Shown one piece after another: positions 7,131-7,795 of a DNA stretch of 7,795 nt (its first letter is position 1; each line of letters starts with the position of its first letter). This stretch comes from Micromonosporaceae bacterium (GTDB lineage: Bacteria > Actinomycetota > Actinomycetes > Mycobacteriales > Micromonosporaceae): assembly GCA_017354595.1 (NCBI GenBank), contig JAFMQQ010000124.1, positions 1 through 7,795 of the forward strand, given 5' to 3'. Below the pieces are notes generated by a model. It had not been told where the DNA came from. It searched no databases and was given only the letters and a program-made list of their open reading frames with translations. The translations under genes were made by a program, and so were the position numbers.

Positions 7131-7795
7131 GGACCAGCGCGGTCGGCACCTGTACCGGAAGACAGGCGCCGCGGGCGACCAGCAGTCCGCGCCCGGGCGG
7201 CGCGCTGCCACCGGTGGAGCGGGGCAGCCGCAGGTCGAACAGTTCACCATCCACATAGGACGCGGGGGTGAGCAGCAGCCCGCTGCGCGCCCGGCGAGCC
7301 GTGGCGAGCCAGCCGCGGTACCGCTGCAGCTGGAGATCATCGGTGGTACCCGCGGCGATCAGCACGCTGCCGGTGTCCCGGGCGTAGCGTACGAAGTGCT
7401 CCAGGGCCGGCGCGACCGGCCCGTCCGCGAGCAGTTCGGCGTCGTCCACCACCAGCGCGATCGGCCCGCCACCGGTACTGTCCGGACCGCCCAGCAGTTC
7501 GTCCAGGTCGGCGGAGCTGTCCATAGTGGACAGGACGGCGATGACGCCCTCCAGGTCGGCCAGCTCGCGCAGCGGCGACGGGCGGGGGCAGAGCAGCACC
7601 ACCGGCAGCTCTCCGCTGGCCCGGCCGGCCAGCGACTCCACCATGGTCACCAGCGCCGTGCTGCGGCCAGACCGGGGCGGGCCGGCGACCAGGAAGGCTC
7701 CGGTCTCCGCGAGGTCGACGCGTACCGGCCCGAGGTGATCCCCGCCGGCGGCGACAACGCACTCGGCCGGCCGGGTCGCGTCCGGCGTGGCGCCG
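7123..7795 (-). CDS. FtsK/SpoIIIE-family ATPase, C-terminal fragment (5' end off the window)
   Basis: An open minus-strand frame enters from the right edge and gives 223 codons ending at TGA 7125-7123. A GTG at 7650 is internal: the frame stays open upstream and codes a P-loop there. The fragment is the last RecA-like domain of a large multi-domain ATPase. It begins with the HLGPVRVDL and GAFLVAGPPRSGRST region; the P-loop is coded at 7683-7657 and has Arg where Walker A normally has Lys. Walker B IALVVDD is coded at 7461-7441, and the end has the family's closing strand GRGLLVARGACLPVQVP. This matches the degenerate C-terminal domain of EccC or FHA-linked FtsK/SpoIIIE proteins, which move proteins (type VII secretion) or DNA. 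Which type it is cannot be told without the N-terminal part. It is convergent with the permease and unrelated in context. Confidence 0.82.
   Translation of the reverse strand, partial: GATPDATRPAECVVAAGGDHLGPVRVDLAETGAFLVAGPPRSGRSTALVTMVESLAGRASGELPVVLLCPRPSPLRELADLEGVIAVLSTMDSSADLDELLGGPDSTGGGPIALVVDDAELLADGPVAPALEHFVRYARDTGSVLIAAGTTDDLQLQRYRGWLATARRARSGLLLTPASYVDGELFDLRLPRSTGGSAPPGRGLLVARGACLPVQVPTALVRS

Noticed and set aside
5760..7340. 526-codon minus-strand frame across the permease end and ATPase fragment
   Set aside because: It spans two genes in opposite orientations and has no recognisable domain; the real frames carry the conserved motifs.
7123..7650. A complete 175-residue gene starting at GTG 7650
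   Set aside because: The frame continues open to the window edge and the upstream codons encode the P-loop of the same domain, so this is an internal GTG of a longer gene.

Overview
High-GC actinomycete chromosome. The dense GC-rich codons, GTG starts, a leaderless-looking promoter and a DUF222/HNH gene all fit. The heavy use of the tetramer GTAC suggests Micromonosporales (Actinoplanes/Micromonospora-like), but that placement is an inference from composition only. The window holds five protein genes, two of them cut by the window edges, and one gene remnant.

Layout: (1) 1-1114, minus strand: a DUF222/HNH nuclease gene of the 13E12 type, whose C-terminus lies off the left edge. (2) 1115-1365: a 251-bp divergent spacer with a possible promoter for the HNH gene. 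It also carries, on the plus strand, the broken 3' end of a kdpE-like response regulator gene ending with TGA at 1312-1314, and a leaderless-type promoter just before the next gene. (3) 1366-5006, plus strand: two fused TMD-NBD ABC exporter half-transporters overlapping by GTGA, most likely one heterodimeric exporter of unknown substrate. A stem-loop straddles the second stop codon. (4) 5007-5084: a compact leader with an inverted repeat and a 17-bp sequence repeated three times. Each copy starts with a start codon, so two six-codon mini-ORFs lead by ATGA and GTGA overlaps into the next gene. (5) 5085-7109, plus strand: a 674-residue APC-superfamily permease with a cytosolic C-terminal domain, distantly like the KimA-type potassium importers. 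(6) 7123-7795, minus strand: the C-terminal end of an FtsK/SpoIIIE-family ATPase, convergent with the permease at 13 bp.

How it may fit together: the kdpE scar and the KimA-like permease suggest the region once belonged to a potassium-uptake neighbourhood whose kdp part was lost. The HNH gene now sits at the break and has a different word composition (few GTAC). The ABC exporter lies between scar and permease. No RiPP precursor, CRISPR array, tRNA, rRNA or insertion sequence is visible. The points most worth following are the tandem start-codon repeat and the kdpE remnant.
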